From: Pontederia crassipes
Lineage: Eukaryota > Streptophyta > Magnoliopsida > Commelinales > Pontederiaceae
Reading direction: 5' to 3'
DNA length: 64,000 bases
NCBI GenBank assembly: GCA_030549335.1
Contig: CM060198.1
Coordinates: 50,247,353 to 50,311,352 of the forward strand
Under the pieces are notes generated by a model. The model was given only the letters and a program-made list of their open reading frames with translations, was not told the DNA's origin and searched no databases. Shown in pieces: positions 11,865 to 24,600 of the stretch. Position numbers and translations under genes: made by a program. The first letter of the stretch is position 1, and every line of letters starts with the position of its first letter.

Positions 11865-13402
11865 GCCTCCTCCCGACGCAATGCTACGCTTTCAGTCTTT
11901 CTATTAGAGAGCATAAATAAATAAATGGGCTTGTAAAGGTGGAGGAGGGGATAGGTTAATAAAGGCGGTCGCCTCGGTAGCTTCGTTTTTTTGTTTTGTT
12001 TTGTTTTAGGAGCCAATGGGGACTTAAGGCTTAAGCTGGGCTTTTAGCGCGACAAGGGCGTTAGGAGTTGGGAGCGGTCACTTTTCTCGTTCTGGATATC
12101 GCGTGTACTTGCTGCTGCTGCTACTGCTACTGTTGTCGACCTACCGCTGTGCCATTTCAAGGATCCCGGATTAAAATTTAGATTCGACCCTACTAATCTG
12201 ATTGATTAGTAAGATTATGTCTAATGCTAATACTTTCACGTTGGATGTTTAGAGTCATCACTATTCGCAAAATATCATTCTATTTTTTTCATTCTGATTT
12301 CGAATTAAGTACTAATAATGCCGCCCGAGTGAATTTAAAAAGAAAAATTGATTGGTCTGACAATTCATTTGGTGTCTAAATTGCATATTTAATTAACCAA
12401 TGGATCTCTTAACTAAAAAAATAATTACATAAACAAAAATAACAAATTCGAGACATATTTAAGTTGACGATGAACTGCTCCAGATATTTGATATTTCCTT
12501 TTATCTTTTCGTCTCCAGCTCGTGAAGACCCATTTAATGCCCTTTTGCTAGTTTATTTTTACTTTAGGCTACTGATTCCGTGTTCCGACGTAAGCGCAAG
12601 AATTGAATCTAATAGCTCCCCTCAATTCTGCCCTGCTATTTAATTGTGATAACTAAATTTTGATTTCTTTTTTCTTAGTTAATCGTATTACGTGACGGTG
12701 GAGCACGTATGTGTCAGCATTTATTTTAAGGGTGACCCCAGTGTCATTTTACAGTATATTATTATCGTTTTAGTTTATTATATAGAATACAATTATACGT
12801 AACTCATGATAAAACGATAACAATGTTTCTTATATTGTGCATACTGTTGTCCTCATTTTAATTTGAGGTTAATGAGTATGTAAGCATCTCTCTCTACACA
12901 CATAAGAGTTTATTTTTTTATCATTTAATTAATTTAATAATTATAATTCATAATTAAATTAATTATATAATATATACATATATTTATTAAAATAACTTGA
13001 TAATAAAAATTTAAGGAAACACAAATGCTTGCAGACGGCCAGATTATACAACTTCCTCTTCTAAAGGTACGAAGCCCATGGGCCATGGATGAAAGTCCAA
13101 ATGCTGTTAACGCGTTGGACTACTCAATTTGAAACCGTCTCCCATTAATAAATGAGAATATAAAAAAGAATTTAATAATTGTGTTAGTCTTTTTATAACT
13201 CGTTTGATACAAGATCATTCTACTCATATTCTTGCTTTTGAAGCTGAATATTAATTTTGTAAAAGTTGTGGGGCTCACGTTAATAATTGCAAGAACAAAA
13301 AAATTGTGAGAGAAAAATGTTCATTGCTCTTGGTGGAACAATATCGTAGAGACAACTCCAAGATCATGAGAAATTTATTTTAGAATATAATGTTTACACT
13401 TA
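11865..13402. other. Intergenic DNA upstream of the copper transporter
   Basis: The first 200 bp right of the COPT start should hold its promoter. The rest is AT-rich with stop codons in all frames. No gene, LTR or terminal inverted repeat was recognised between 12200 and 13400. Confidence 0.5.
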
Positions 13403-13485
13403 GGCTCCATTCGACATTATCAACAGTTTAGTTTGATAAGTGGATAGTAATTTAACTAGCGAATAGTAGATTAATTAGCGAATAG

Positions 13486-16400
13486 TGTAATATTCGAAAT
13501 CACAAATGAGCTAATTAATGTAATTATATGTTAATTAACTGTTGATATAGATTTAATCCTATTGTAATATTATAATTGCCCCTTACGCAAGTAACTTAAT
13601 CAAGAATTAAGATTATATTTTGAGAAGAAACTGAAGTGAATTATGATATTATATTTATTTCTAAATTATTAGATTTATCTAATATTAATTAAGATGAAGT
13701 AATTAGCGTTAAGCTTAAGGTGATTAATTATATTAGGAATGACCTCAATCATTAACATGTGCTTGTACGGATTTACATTAAAAAAAAGAAGAACATGACA
13801 GCTCATCTTATAGTAATAGAAAGTAAATATGGTGCTGTCGCATTACAGTAATCATGCGAATACATATATACATCCTTGCCTTATTGGAGTTGGAGGATAA
13901 ATATCGACTTACCTTACCGACTTGCCCCTTAGAAAACAAAAGAAAAGTTTTATCCAAAGTTCGGCTAGAATTGAAAAAGAAAAAGGAAATGAGGTTGGAA
14001 AAAAAAGAACGAAGATGATTATTCTAGCTGATTTGAAGATAGAGGGGAGAAGGAAAGGGAGGTTGTGGTCTTTCCTTTTTGCTACCGAGTTGAATAGGAA
14101 TAGTGAGAGAAGGGAAGACACTTGTGTTTTTATGCTGGCCAAATTAAATGAAGGAGGGAAAAGAAGGATCAAAGAAAAAAAAAAGAAAATGAAGAAAGAA
14201 GAAAGATCTATGTTAGGGCTGGCCGAATCAAAGGAGGGGAAAGGCATGAAGCAAAACAAATCAGGGAAAAGCAAAGAGAAATTACTAAGGTATGGTGAAT
14301 AAATTCTTTTCAGGTGTTCAATGATTTAGTTCATCGTAGTATTCTACAATAAGATTGAGCTAAAGACTTTTAAATTAGGAACAAGTTTAAATTAATTCAA
14401 AGCATCAAATGGAAACAAATATATTATAAAACTTCTTTTTGTTGTTTTCTATATAGACAAGAATTTGTTACTTGTAATTAAATATAAAACCTACTTAGAA
14501 AATTATAAAATTTATATGACCTGACTTTTTGAAAGTGTAATTTCTACGAGATCTGGAATTATCTCAATATTGTATATATATAATGTGTTGTCGGCAAAAT
14601 AGTGGGCAGCTGTCTTGTTGTTTTGGAAAAATGATATAGGTAGTTTGGAAATTATGCTCTCATCCATATCAATCATATAAAAGTCTGAAATTTTTATGTT
14701 ACCTAATCCTGTTGGAATTAAAAATTATATATAAAAAAGATATCAAATTTACATTGGTTACCTTTGTGTCCGATAGATCTTAAATTTGAACCTAAATATG
14801 TAGAACTATGGGATTTTCTAACACTTATATAGAATAGTATAAATTATAAAATTAAGCGTGTCTACTCCATTCAATGTCTAATTTCATAAGCTTTGGAATT
14901 AGGTTAATCAGATATCTGTAGAGAAACTTATGTGTTCATCTTTAAAATGCTATCATTCTGTCCATTGAGACTGATATCCGATTTTATAAATTATGTATTA
15001 ATTTTAATATGTCATAGAATTATTTGATAACTTCGGATTATGAATATGAGGATGTTAGGTTCCAGTTAGAGTTGGAATCATCAGAAAATTATGTGTGGTA
15101 AAAGTTATAAATGTTTTACCAAATCTCACTCAGGCTGTCAGAATAAAACTTAAGGTAGATTATACTAGTACTTATCAAATTTATTATGGTCAGTCTGAAA
15201 TGATGTAAATTCTAAGAATTATATCTAGAATGATATAAACTCAATGAATAATTTTAGAAACAAATGGAATTATCATAATAGGAATTGTGTACTAATTGAT
15301 ATAAAACCTCTATGTTGGCATGATTGTAATAGTAATATGAATTTATATTATTGTTATAGGGTTAAATGAATGATAAGAAAAAGAAATGAGGAAACACCTT
15401 ATGTGATCTCTTATGTCAGGTAAGTTGGTTTCTCCTACTCTATGCATTCACCACTTTTAAATTCGGTGTGACATTGATTGTAATATATATTGAATATGCC
15501 TTTGAATAAGTCCTTGTGAATTGTATATTTGAAATGATTGATCAATCGACGTCTGATAGGTTATAAATTGATTTTGAGAAATGCCATCATGAAAAGTGTA
15601 TATAAATGATTGTATGATTGTACATTTGAAAATCATATATCATATGATATGGATGAATTTCGAGAAGTGCAATCTTGTTCCATTTGAAATGGTATTTGAT
15701 ATGATTCATCTTCTGATATTCGACATATAGTTGTTATGTGATAAATCATGCATCTGCATCTGCACATATGATGGTTGAAACTAAGTGCTATATCGCTGAT
15801 CATGATGGGAGTCACCTCTAGAATCCAATGCATCATTATGTTCCTCAAAAATGGGATGAGATAGGATGAAGCTAAGTGTCGTGCGAACCTAGTGCTGCAT
15901 CGTGAGGGTGGGAGTCATCTCTAGAATCTGTATGGGCCATCTCTGGAAGCCATCTATCGCTTTCTGACTTGTATGGTAGTTGGAGCTAAGTGCTACATCG
16001 TTGATTACGATGGGAGCCACCTCTAAAGTCTAATTCATCATTCTATTATCCAATAATGAGATGAGATAGACTGGAGCTAAATGTCATGCGAAGCTAAGTG
16101 CCATATCGTGAGAGCCGTGATGGAGTCATCTCTAGAATCTGTTGGGGTCACCTCTAGAGTCCACATATCGCTATATGATATATTTTCCGAAAGAGATGAG
16201 GTAGAATGAAGCTAAGTGCTGCATCACTGATCACGATGGGAGCCACCTCTAAAGTTCACCTACCGACCACTAGCCAGCTGGTGATCCGTGTATTCATATG
16301 AGAGTGTTGGATTTGCATACATACATTTTATATGATTTGAATGATAATTATTACGATTGGAGTGTGAAGATTTTGATTAGAAAATTGTATATATTATTTT

Positions 16401-16924
16401 CAGACATGAAAATACTAATTGTGATATTATAATTAATATATATCTTGGCATGTTTCTTCGAATTAATTAGTTGGTAACACGTAAATTATGAGTTATCAAC
16501 TTACTGAGATATTTTTGCTCATAATATTATTTCTAATATTTTTTTTAGATCAATATAGCTTCTGGGATCATGCGAGCTCATAATGTTAGCAGGGTTAAAT
16601 TCCTTTTATGTAAAGATATTCATGGGAAATGTTACTCTCGTGTCCTTTTGTTAGGATGTCGAGAGATTTGGTTCAGTTTATTATTTTTGTCAAAATAAGT
16701 TGTATCGAAGATAAGGTTATTTTGTGGAATGTAAAATTTAAGGAAAATTGACTTGCTTTGAAATGATCATCACATAAGTTGTATAATTTGTTTAATGATA
16801 TTTTTATTCTTACGTTATATATAAAAAAATTACATCACTTCGCATTCCTTCGTAATTTTGTTTGATTGTCCGTAATGAGTCGCGAACTCCAATTTAAATC
16901 ACGATTTGAATCGGGGTCATGACA
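13486..16924 (+). mobile_element. Solo LTR of a Ty3/gypsy element (about 3.4 kb), nested in the MITE
   Basis: It starts tgtaatattcgaaatc and ends gggtcatgaca, the TG...CA borders typical of large plant gypsy LTRs. The flanks are aatag (13481-13485) and gatag (16925-16929), a 5-bp target duplication with one mismatch. Inside are a purine-rich stretch (13920-14290) and a tandem array (15781-16262). No pol domain and no second LTR were found, so it looks like the product of LTR-LTR recombination. The left border is the less certain one. Confidence 0.55.
15781..16262. repeat. Degenerate tandem repeat, unit about 205-226 bp, about 2.3 copies
   Basis: The phrase ctaagtgct(a/g)(t/c)atcgctgat begins units at 15781, 15986 and 16212, followed each time by cgatgggagccacctcta or a close variant. 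A half-unit echo (gctaagtgtcgtgcga, about 15872; ctaaatgtcatgcgaa, about 16077) lies within each unit. It sits inside the solo LTR. No reading frame is conserved across the units. Confidence 0.75.
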
Positions 16925-17506
16925 GATAGTGAATAGCGGATGATGATTAGCGATTAAATGATGTAACAAATAAGTGTTTGGTAACCTTAGCGACAGAATT
17001 AGCGAATGAAAATAAAATGACATAATTAGACATATAACAAATTATTTAATTTAAGCACTATACAAATTCTATTATAATACAATAAATTAAAATTTCACAA
17101 CTAATTTTTTGTTAAAATATATAAAAATTTATATTGATAATAAATTTTATATGGTGCACCCATGATATAAAAATATTAATTGTGAAATTATTTTTTATTC
17201 ATTGTTAACATGTAAATAATTTGTAATTAATTAAACATGAATATAAATTAAATATAGTTAAATTATTATAAAATTAAAATGAGAAAATAATAAGATCAGT
17301 TAGAGAGAAACAATATATTTGAATAAGGATAAAATTAGAAAGATTTATAAAACACTAACCTCTAAACGCTAAACGCTAGTAGAAGGAGCTTTTCAATATT
17401 TTTGTATAAAACATTATTTATTTTTATCATTTATCAAATAAAAAATTAACGTTTGAACTATTAAACATTACTTAAAATACTAATTTTGATATTATCAAAC
17501 AGAACC

Positions 17507-18515
17507 TTAAACAGGTCCTTAAAAGATAGCATAATCATATTCTTATTAATTATCCTTCCATCATTCAATTCATAATAAATGGTGGATTGATTTATTAAAC
17601 AATATTTTATTTACCATTTATCATAAATCAAACTATGATTAATAATAATATGATGGTGCTATTTTTTTTTAAAAGTAGAAGTAGAACAATTAGCTACTTC
17701 ATAAAAAAAATCGTGATTATTATATTTGTGATAATAACTACGCTAGATGTCCTCTTCGTTTGCTATTCTTTATTTATATATATATATATATATTATGTTC
17801 CGAACATTTTTTCTCAAAAAGATAATAAACATATTGATGATTATATAAAATTGCAAAGACATCATTAATAAGCATTAATTTTTTTATATTGATATGACGG
17901 GCATGATTATTGAAATTAAAAAAAATTAATCTTTTTTAACAGTATGTTGATTTTGTTTTACTGTCAGTAAAATTTATGTGTCTTTTTTTAAAAAAAAATA
18001 GGATAATTGCCGAGAAATGCATCAGTACTAATAAGAAGCATGATGTTAGAAATTTTCTTCGGTTTTGATTGTGATGAAGTTTCCTAGTTCGAGGAAAGGG
18101 ACAGGCGCTGAGAATTAATGAGGGCGAAGGGCCATTTTTTTTTTTTTTGAATGTTGATCTGATTTACGGATGATTTTTTATGTTCGAAATTATTAACATT
18201 TGATTAATTTGAAATCAAGATAAAATAATAATGATTTATTTTCGATTTGGATGAATGAAAAATTATGATGACAGAGCACGATCGATGAGAAGTAACCACT
18301 TATTATGCTACGCATATAATATATAAATTAAAAATAATTTTCTTCCTCATCACAATTCACAATGCATGAAGAGAAAATTCCTTATCACAAGTTCCTCGTG
18401 CCATGGCCCTTGTTTACAATAACAAGAATTTCTTTCTTGTGATTAGGAAAGAAAAAGGACTCCCATGAAGAGAAAATTCATGGAAAAACAAAATCAACTG
18501 ATATATAAATAAATT
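17507..18515. other. AT-rich intergenic DNA
   Basis: There is a short TA run at about 17777-17793 and many A/T homopolymers. No gene or element ends were recognised. Confidence 0.5.
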
Positions 18516-19023
18516 TTTTTATTATTCTAGTTAATTTCCTTAGCCTCCCCTTAGATGTCACATGAATTGAGTCATGTATCATAAACTCATAACTTTGTTA
18601 ACTCCCATCAACTAATTGCTCAAGAGTAAGTGCGGGTGCAGGAGCCTTATCGTTTAAGTTGTTACTTTCACCAACAATTATCAATTGATTGCCAAGAGAA
18701 GTTAAAATTGGAATTTCAATTTCAAATTATTTATGAGAACACACACTCATGTTTAATGCCCTCAATATATTTGTTCTCCATGTCCACGCATCCGATGAAT
18801 TCACTTAACTTTTATTCATCAAGGAGTTATTTTAAAATACATGTGCATTTGAAGAACGAGCACTTTTGGTCTAACGCTATAGAATATACTTGTATGGTAT
18901 GCTAATAATTCTTTTTTCATTAATAATGCTCGATTTTTTCAGCATAAAATATTCTATCTTGCTCGATTTTTTGCACGAATTGTGGGTACTAAGAAACCTG
19001 TTACTTTAGCATAAAGATGTAGT

Positions 19024-19455
19024 ATTCATAATTAGGGGTGTTCACGGGTCGGGTTTGACCCGACCCAACCCCGGATCCGACCCGACCCGCCCGATTTTGA
19101 TCGGGTTGGATCGGGTCGAGTCGGGTTGGATCGGGTCGGGTGGTCGGGTTACCCGACCACCATTTTTTCTTTTTTTTTTAATTTTTTTCTTACTTTTATC
19201 TATTATTTAATATAAAAATATTATATAATATTTATTTAAAAATCATAAAATAATTTATTCAACATTTCAACATTATTTTACACAATTAAAATATTTTATT
19301 TTAATATTTTTATACTTTTTATACATAATATAAGCTTAAAACTAAAAAATTTTAAAAAAATAAAAAACCGAGTCTTCGGGTTGGGTCGGGTTGACTCGGG
19401 TCGGAAAATTCCGACCCGTGAGTCGACCCGACCCGCTGAACACCCTTAATTCATA
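19024..19455. mobile_element. hAT-like MITE with CGGGT-rich terminal inverted repeats (copy 1)
   Basis: The left end is attaggggtgttcacgggtc (from 19031). The right end, reverse-complemented, is taagggtgttcagcgggtcg (from 19448). Flanking direct repeats attcata occur at 19024-19030 and 19449-19455. The core is AT-rich without a frame. In copy B of the large repeat the same place (about 26206-26215) has the single sequence tattcata without the element, so this is an insertion after duplication. A 7- to 8-bp duplication fits hAT. Confidence 0.7.
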
Positions 19456-20506
19456 TGGATTATTCTTTGTATCAAAAGTCATTTTAAGATATGATTTATT
19501 AATTTCATATGTCTTTTGATGCACCTCATTGACTTACATATCTTCATTCACAATTTCCTCATTTTTTGTACATTTAAGTTCTTTAATACCACGACATTCA
19601 CCATGTTAATTACTTGGACTTGCATCCATGTATTACTATTAACTATTTTTTACACTAACCATTAACAATACAAAAGAAAAATGAAAACACACCAAAGTAA
19701 TAGTAGCAAAGGCACAGTGTCATTACATGAGCCCTAAGTCATAACATTGACTTTAGCCTTGGCCAATAATTGTTTCATAATTCAATGATACAAAAGAAGA
19801 ATGAAAATACACGGTGAGCAATTTAATGATATTGATATACAACAGAAAGATGTTGATATGATACAATGACATATGTTCAGCTTATAACTTGAGCAAATAG
19901 AATCATTAGCTTAAGTCTCTAAATTTTCTATTGTGAGTAAAAAGAGCAAGAGTGCAATTTAATGACATTGAACAAAAGAATAATCATTACATGAGCAATC
20001 ACATGAGCAACAATAAAGGCAATTCAAACTACAATAACTAATAGTCATTACACGGCACCGTAATTACATGAGCAGTAAATCATTACAGAAACAAATTAAA
20101 GGGGCTTATACCTGAAGGTGAAGATGTAGCTATTGTGTCAAAAGAGGAATGTATATACTTCGGATCTACAAGAGACAATGATGAGCACATGTTTAGAATG
20201 TTGGATTAAGCGAATGAGACAAAAGGATGCACTCACCAAAACAAGTGATGAATCGAGTCACTAGGAATCTCAAATAAGCAAATGCGAGCACATCATTGGA
20301 GTAGACAACGAAGGAGCACCATTATAGTCGAATCGATGACACACCTAAAGGGGCGACAACATATCGGAGCAACAACAAATGAGAACAAAAGGGGTAGTCA
20401 TACAAGAGAAAAAGCACACAGGGGAAGACCAATGGAAAATGTAGGTCTTTTTTTAGAAAGTGACCACACCGTTGAAGGGTGAAGATGAAGCCATCACAAT
20501 CGAAGG

Positions 20507-20580
20507 GCGACCTCATCGTCAGAGCAGCCAAAGGAGTGACCTCACCATCAGAGTAGCTGAAGGAGCGACCTCGGTGTCGA
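20507..20580. repeat. 29-bp tandem repeat, 2.5 copies
   Basis: Units at 20507, 20536 and 20565 follow gcgacctcatcgtcagagca and variants, continuing with gccaaagga. The same array recurs in copy B near 27218-27290, so it belongs to the ancestral unit. Confidence 0.7.
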
Positions 20581-20827
20581 ATGAACAACTATTGTTTATT
20601 TTAGTCCCACTCTTAAGAGTAAAATTCTAAAAGAGGAAGAATGTATAATCTTGATAAATGCGTCTTTAATCAATAAACCTTATACATATGATCAAAGATA
20701 TGTGATTAATGCTAAAATAAAAATATTTAAATAAGTTTTAATATTAATATATCATGTCTAATTAAGGTAAATGATATTTATGTTATTTACTTGTGGAGTC
20801 ATGTATAATTATGTAGTATAATAATGA

Positions 20828-20861
20828 TATACATACATACATACATATATATATATATATA
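20828..20861. repeat. (ATAC)n/(AT)n microsatellite
   Basis: Four ACAT-type units run straight into (AT)n, just left of a CTCT-rich stretch. Confidence 0.9.
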
Positions 20862-20944
20862 GAGGAGGATACCTTTAAATTCAGTAACATATTCAACTAC
20901 TTTTCTATAAAAAAGAGATATTTAACTATAATTAATAATATAAT

Positions 20945-21115
20945 ATATATTTTCTATATCTCTCTCCGTCTCCTCTCTCTCTTCGTCTCCTTTCTCGACG
21001 CAACCACCCACCGACTCCAGTCACTCCGACGACGACCTCCCTCTCAATCTCTCTGTCTCCTCTCTCGACACAATCATCCATCGGCTCCGATGCCCCAATG
21101 ACTCTAGTGGGTCTG
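20945..21115. repeat. Pyrimidine-rich low-complexity block
   Basis: The run of TCTCTC and TCTCCTC on the plus strand is shared with copy B at 27690-28110, where it is longer. It opens a minus-strand frame in copy B that I treat as an artefact. Confidence 0.6.
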
Positions 21116-21199
21116 CAATAAACGATGGCATCCTTCCCCTTGCCCTCTCTCAATAAGATCGGTCGCCAGCGACCGAGCGTGCAATCTTTTTTATATTTT

Positions 21200-21345
21200 T
21201 AAAAAGGTTTCTGACGGGTATACCCGTCGAAAACTTTGACATGATGACTCCTGACAGAATGATCGACGGGTAGTCCTCGTCGAACTTTTCAACGGAAAGC
21301 ACCCGTCGGACTTTTCGATGGGCAACACCCGTCGAAAGTTCCGAT
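21200..21345. repeat. Cluster of inverted GACGGGT/ACCCGTC motifs
   Basis: The cluster includes gacgggtatacccgtcgaaa near 21213 and further cgacgggtagtcctcgtcg, acccgtcgga and acccgtcgaa motifs, in both orientations at 20-40 bp spacing. A shorter version is in copy B at about 28170-28245. Arrays like this resemble subterminal transposase-binding repeats of CACTA elements; that reading is an inference. Confidence 0.55.
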
Positions 21346-22639
21346 GAATGTTCTACGGAACACACGCTAATATGTTTCATGCATATAGATTAATCAATCT
21401 TAGAGTTAAAAAGTAAAATATTTATAGCATAGAAAAAGAAAAACAATTTAAAATTTATCGGAGGAGGAGAGAGGAACTTTGGCACCAAATTTTCTTTTTT
21501 TTATTAACACCGAAATCCGTTATAAATAAAAATAAAAATAAAGTGCAACTACGCATTCATTAGGGATGAAAGTTAACCTCTACTTTTAGAATCAATTTTT
21601 AAAATTAAAAAACCACCCTAAAACTATTTTGAAAAAAAATAAAAACCATCCTCTAACTACCAGTTCATTGTTCGTTTGTCCAAAATTTGAAAATGGTGGT
21701 GGGTCAGAAGACTCACAACTCACATCACATGGCACGGCGCGTTCATCATCCGAATCATTCGTCACCATCCCATGACAGGCGCATGTTCGCCGTTGCTTCC
21801 CCCACCGTTGCCCAAATAGGACAACAATAAACTACACTTTCCACAACACTCAGCTGCTAGCAAATTAAAAGACTTAAAATATTGATGGACTTGCAGGCGA
21901 TCGTGAGGCTAGAAATGCGATGAATGTTTATTAGTGTGATGAGTATTAATAATATTTTGAATTTTATCTCAACCGAAAACTCATTTGATTTTTGAAATAT
22001 TTTTTTATTATTTTAATAAAAAATATTCTCGCATTACAGAAGGGTTTCACCGCGAGATGATGAAGAGGGAACCAACACTATGCTTGAATAAACACTCGTT
22101 AAAGAGAAAAAAGTAAGAGGAAAAAAAAGAAAAGTAAGATAATTTTTATATTTTAATTTGAGATTAAAATAAAATAGCACAAATAAAAGAGAATAAAAAA
22201 ATAAATTTTATTCAAATAAGAAAATTTCCCTTTTGCCCAATACCCTTTTTTTTCCACCAATTGTCCATTGACAACTTCAAGTTGTGTCCTTTTAGTCTGC
22301 TATCAAAGCATGTCTCCTCTTGGATCATCTTGCCTAAAGAAATATTAGAAAATGTCACGCCAATAAGCTTTTTTTCAATAAATAATATTTTAATACAATA
22401 ACATTAAAGTGTGGTAATAGAAAGCCCTATCTACCTCTCCACAAATATAGAGTGTTAGGCAAAAAAAAGAAAACTGAAATTTGGGAAAAAGAAGTTAAGG
22501 TGGTTTTAGATGAAAAGAACACATTCAGTTTAGTTGATATAAAATAACTAATAAGTTAAAATATTGATAAATATTTTATTGACTAAAATTTATTTTTAAT
22601 TACATGTTCAAATTAAACTATTTATATTAATAATAACTA

Positions 22640-22845
22640 GTGTATTTCCCACATGATACGCGGGTGTGAAAGAAAGTTATAATATTAACAAAATGTATTT
22701 GATTTATATTTATATTTTATTTTAAGTAAAATAATAAATTTATTATTGCGAAAATAATTAAATATGTATAATACTTATGTTTAACTTTCAACTCTCTTGA
22801 TCACATAAGATTGTTTGATTAAGAAATAAAATTTTACTATTTTAT

Positions 22846-22918
<73 letters not shown>

Positions 22919-23469
22919 CATTAGGTAACCTCATTTAAGATCTTTAATCAATGAATAATAGGTAGTGGATAGAGTTTAGATTCAATAAGGGAAAAATAAA
23001 TATTGGTAAAGTTAATGATTAAATAAGTTGATAAGTATAAATGGATATAAGATAAAAAAATATCAACTTCTAATATAACACATAGTAACAAATAACTTTT
23101 TATTGCATCATAATAAATAATTTAGTTACATTTATTTTTTGCTATTTTGAAGAATATATATGTATATATATATATATATTAATTTATTTCCTTTATGCAA
23201 TAAATAACTAACTTTGAATGTGGAGGAACATTGAATTCCTTCCCGGTATTTATAAGGAGGAGGCATTAAATCAAAGAACTGATAAAGGACTCAGTTACTA
23301 AACCATCTAAAATGTAGTTACTAACTATTTAACTAACCATTTATGAATATATGACCTATTGTTTTTCTTTTTGTTCACTTATTGCTAAATTTAATATACT
23401 CGTATGCTAATATATAGGTTTGTTATAGTCCATGATGTACTTACTATCTATCCCATGTTCTTGTGGAAG

Positions 23470-23517
<48 letters not shown>

Positions 23518-23790
23518 TGTATGGTGATAATTAAATCTATAGTTAATTATATGAAAAGTTTTTAAAAAATTATTTGTACTTGTCTTTCGTACAAATTTAG
23601 TTCATAGCATTTTAATTACATAGTATTCCAACTTTTCAACTAATGCCAATTAAAAATCAACTATTTAACATTGGTAGAAAATGTTTAAAATAACGTTTTG
23701 AATGAAACAATATGATATAAAATTATCAGGGAATTAATCTATAAAAATGCAATGTAATCTAAATGCATTCCCTTATTTTTCATATTATAA
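22640..23790. repeat. Block present only in copy A, with two long microsatellites
   Basis: Copy B joins directly across this point (about 29960-30030). The block contains (AC)n(TA)n at 22850-22914 and (TA)n at 23470-23515, and is otherwise AT-rich without frames. It may be an insertion in A or a deletion in B; no clear target duplication was seen. Confidence 0.55.
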
Positions 23791-24130
23791 GTAGATTTAA
23801 TGTCTCTTTATAAGTCATATTATAATATTATCGAATGTTAAGATACAACTTATAAGTTAGTTATAAATTTAGCCAAACAAGATCTTAGAACACAAGGCCG
23901 CATGTATGAATAAAGAAATATTTTTATTTTATATTTTAAAACATATTTTAATATGGAAAAATATCTCAATTAACATAAGCATATATTAACGAAATCACAT
24001 AAGCTATAATTAATGATGGGAATAAGGATTGTGGGGGAAAAATGACCCATATATATGGGCCATCATTGCATTAGTCCATAAATATACACTTGTTTGTATA
24101 ATGGTACTTACTTGTGAATCGTCAGATCTA

Positions 24131-24600
24131 TAAGGGTGTTCACCGGGTCGGATGGACCCGTGAATCCGATAACCTGAACCATCCCGATTCGGATCAGATC
24201 GGTGGTCGGGTTGGACCCGACCGAACTCGACCCGTCCATGGGTCGGGTCGGGTATGGGTTGGAAAAATTCAACCCAAGTTGACCCAACCTGATTGGCCTA
24301 ACTTTTTATTTTTTATTTTTTATTTAAACTTAAGGTTTATATTTGATTTATTTTTTTAAAAAAAATAAAATAAAATATTTTAAGTGCATAAATAATATTA
24401 AATAGTTAGAAACATATTTTATACTTTTAAAATAATATTAAATAATATTTTTCCTATTAAATAAAATATTAAGAAAAAATAAAAAAATTAGGTGGTTGGA
24501 TAACCTGACCACCCGACCCGATGGGTAGAATCCAGCCCCCCAACCCTCTCGAATAATATTTGTTCACAAGTAGATCCAACTCGACCCGTGAACACTCCTA
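24131..24600. mobile_element. hAT-like MITE with CGGGT-rich ends (copy 2)
   Basis: Left end taagggtgttcaccgggtcg; right end reverse complement taggagtgttcacgggtcga. The core is AT-rich. The flanking 8-mers cagatcta and catatata match at six of eight positions. It is the same family as the element at 19031. Confidence 0.65.

Larger units (their letters stand above)
13403..17506. mobile_element. PIF/Harbinger (Tourist-like) MITE split by a nested LTR
   Basis: The left end reads ggctccattcgacattatca from 13403. The reverse complement of the right end reads ggttctgtttgataatatca from 17506. TTA lies directly outside both ends (13400-13402 and 17507-17509), the usual PIF/Harbinger target duplication. 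Subterminal agcga repeats occur on both sides (13457-13481 and 16935-17000). Without the nested LTR the element is about 660 bp and has no transposase frame. The TIR match is imperfect, so the element is old; the superfamily call is an inference. Confidence 0.6.
18516..24015. repeat. Large direct repeat, copy A
   Basis: Copy A matches copy B (25706-30260) in the same order and orientation over most of its length. Anchor pairs: 18538-18900 with 25729-26090, 19480-20600 with 26200-27310, 20930-21110 with 27655-27860, 21660-21850 with 28430-28620, 22250-22620 with 29540-29950, and 23790-24015 with 30030-30260. Copy A has two extra blocks, a MITE at 19031-19448 and 22640-23790. No intact protein frame is shared, so the unit is either a non-autonomous mobile element or a segmental duplication. 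Subterminal-type GACGGGT repeats (21200-21345) would fit CACTA-class DNA transposons, but no CACTA ends were seen. Confidence 0.8.

Noticed and set aside
12104-12109. GTAC core upstream of COPT as a copper-response (SPL7) site
   Set aside because: A single four-base palindrome is expected by chance; no paired sites or spacing support it.
13922-14302. 126-codon Lys/Glu-rich open frame on the plus strand, with an antisense partner
   Set aside because: Both frames come from a purine-rich stretch inside the solo LTR; no domain is visible.
15781-16262. Tandem repeats considered as a CRISPR array
   Set aside because: Units are long, diverged and contiguous, in plant nuclear DNA; there are no spacers.
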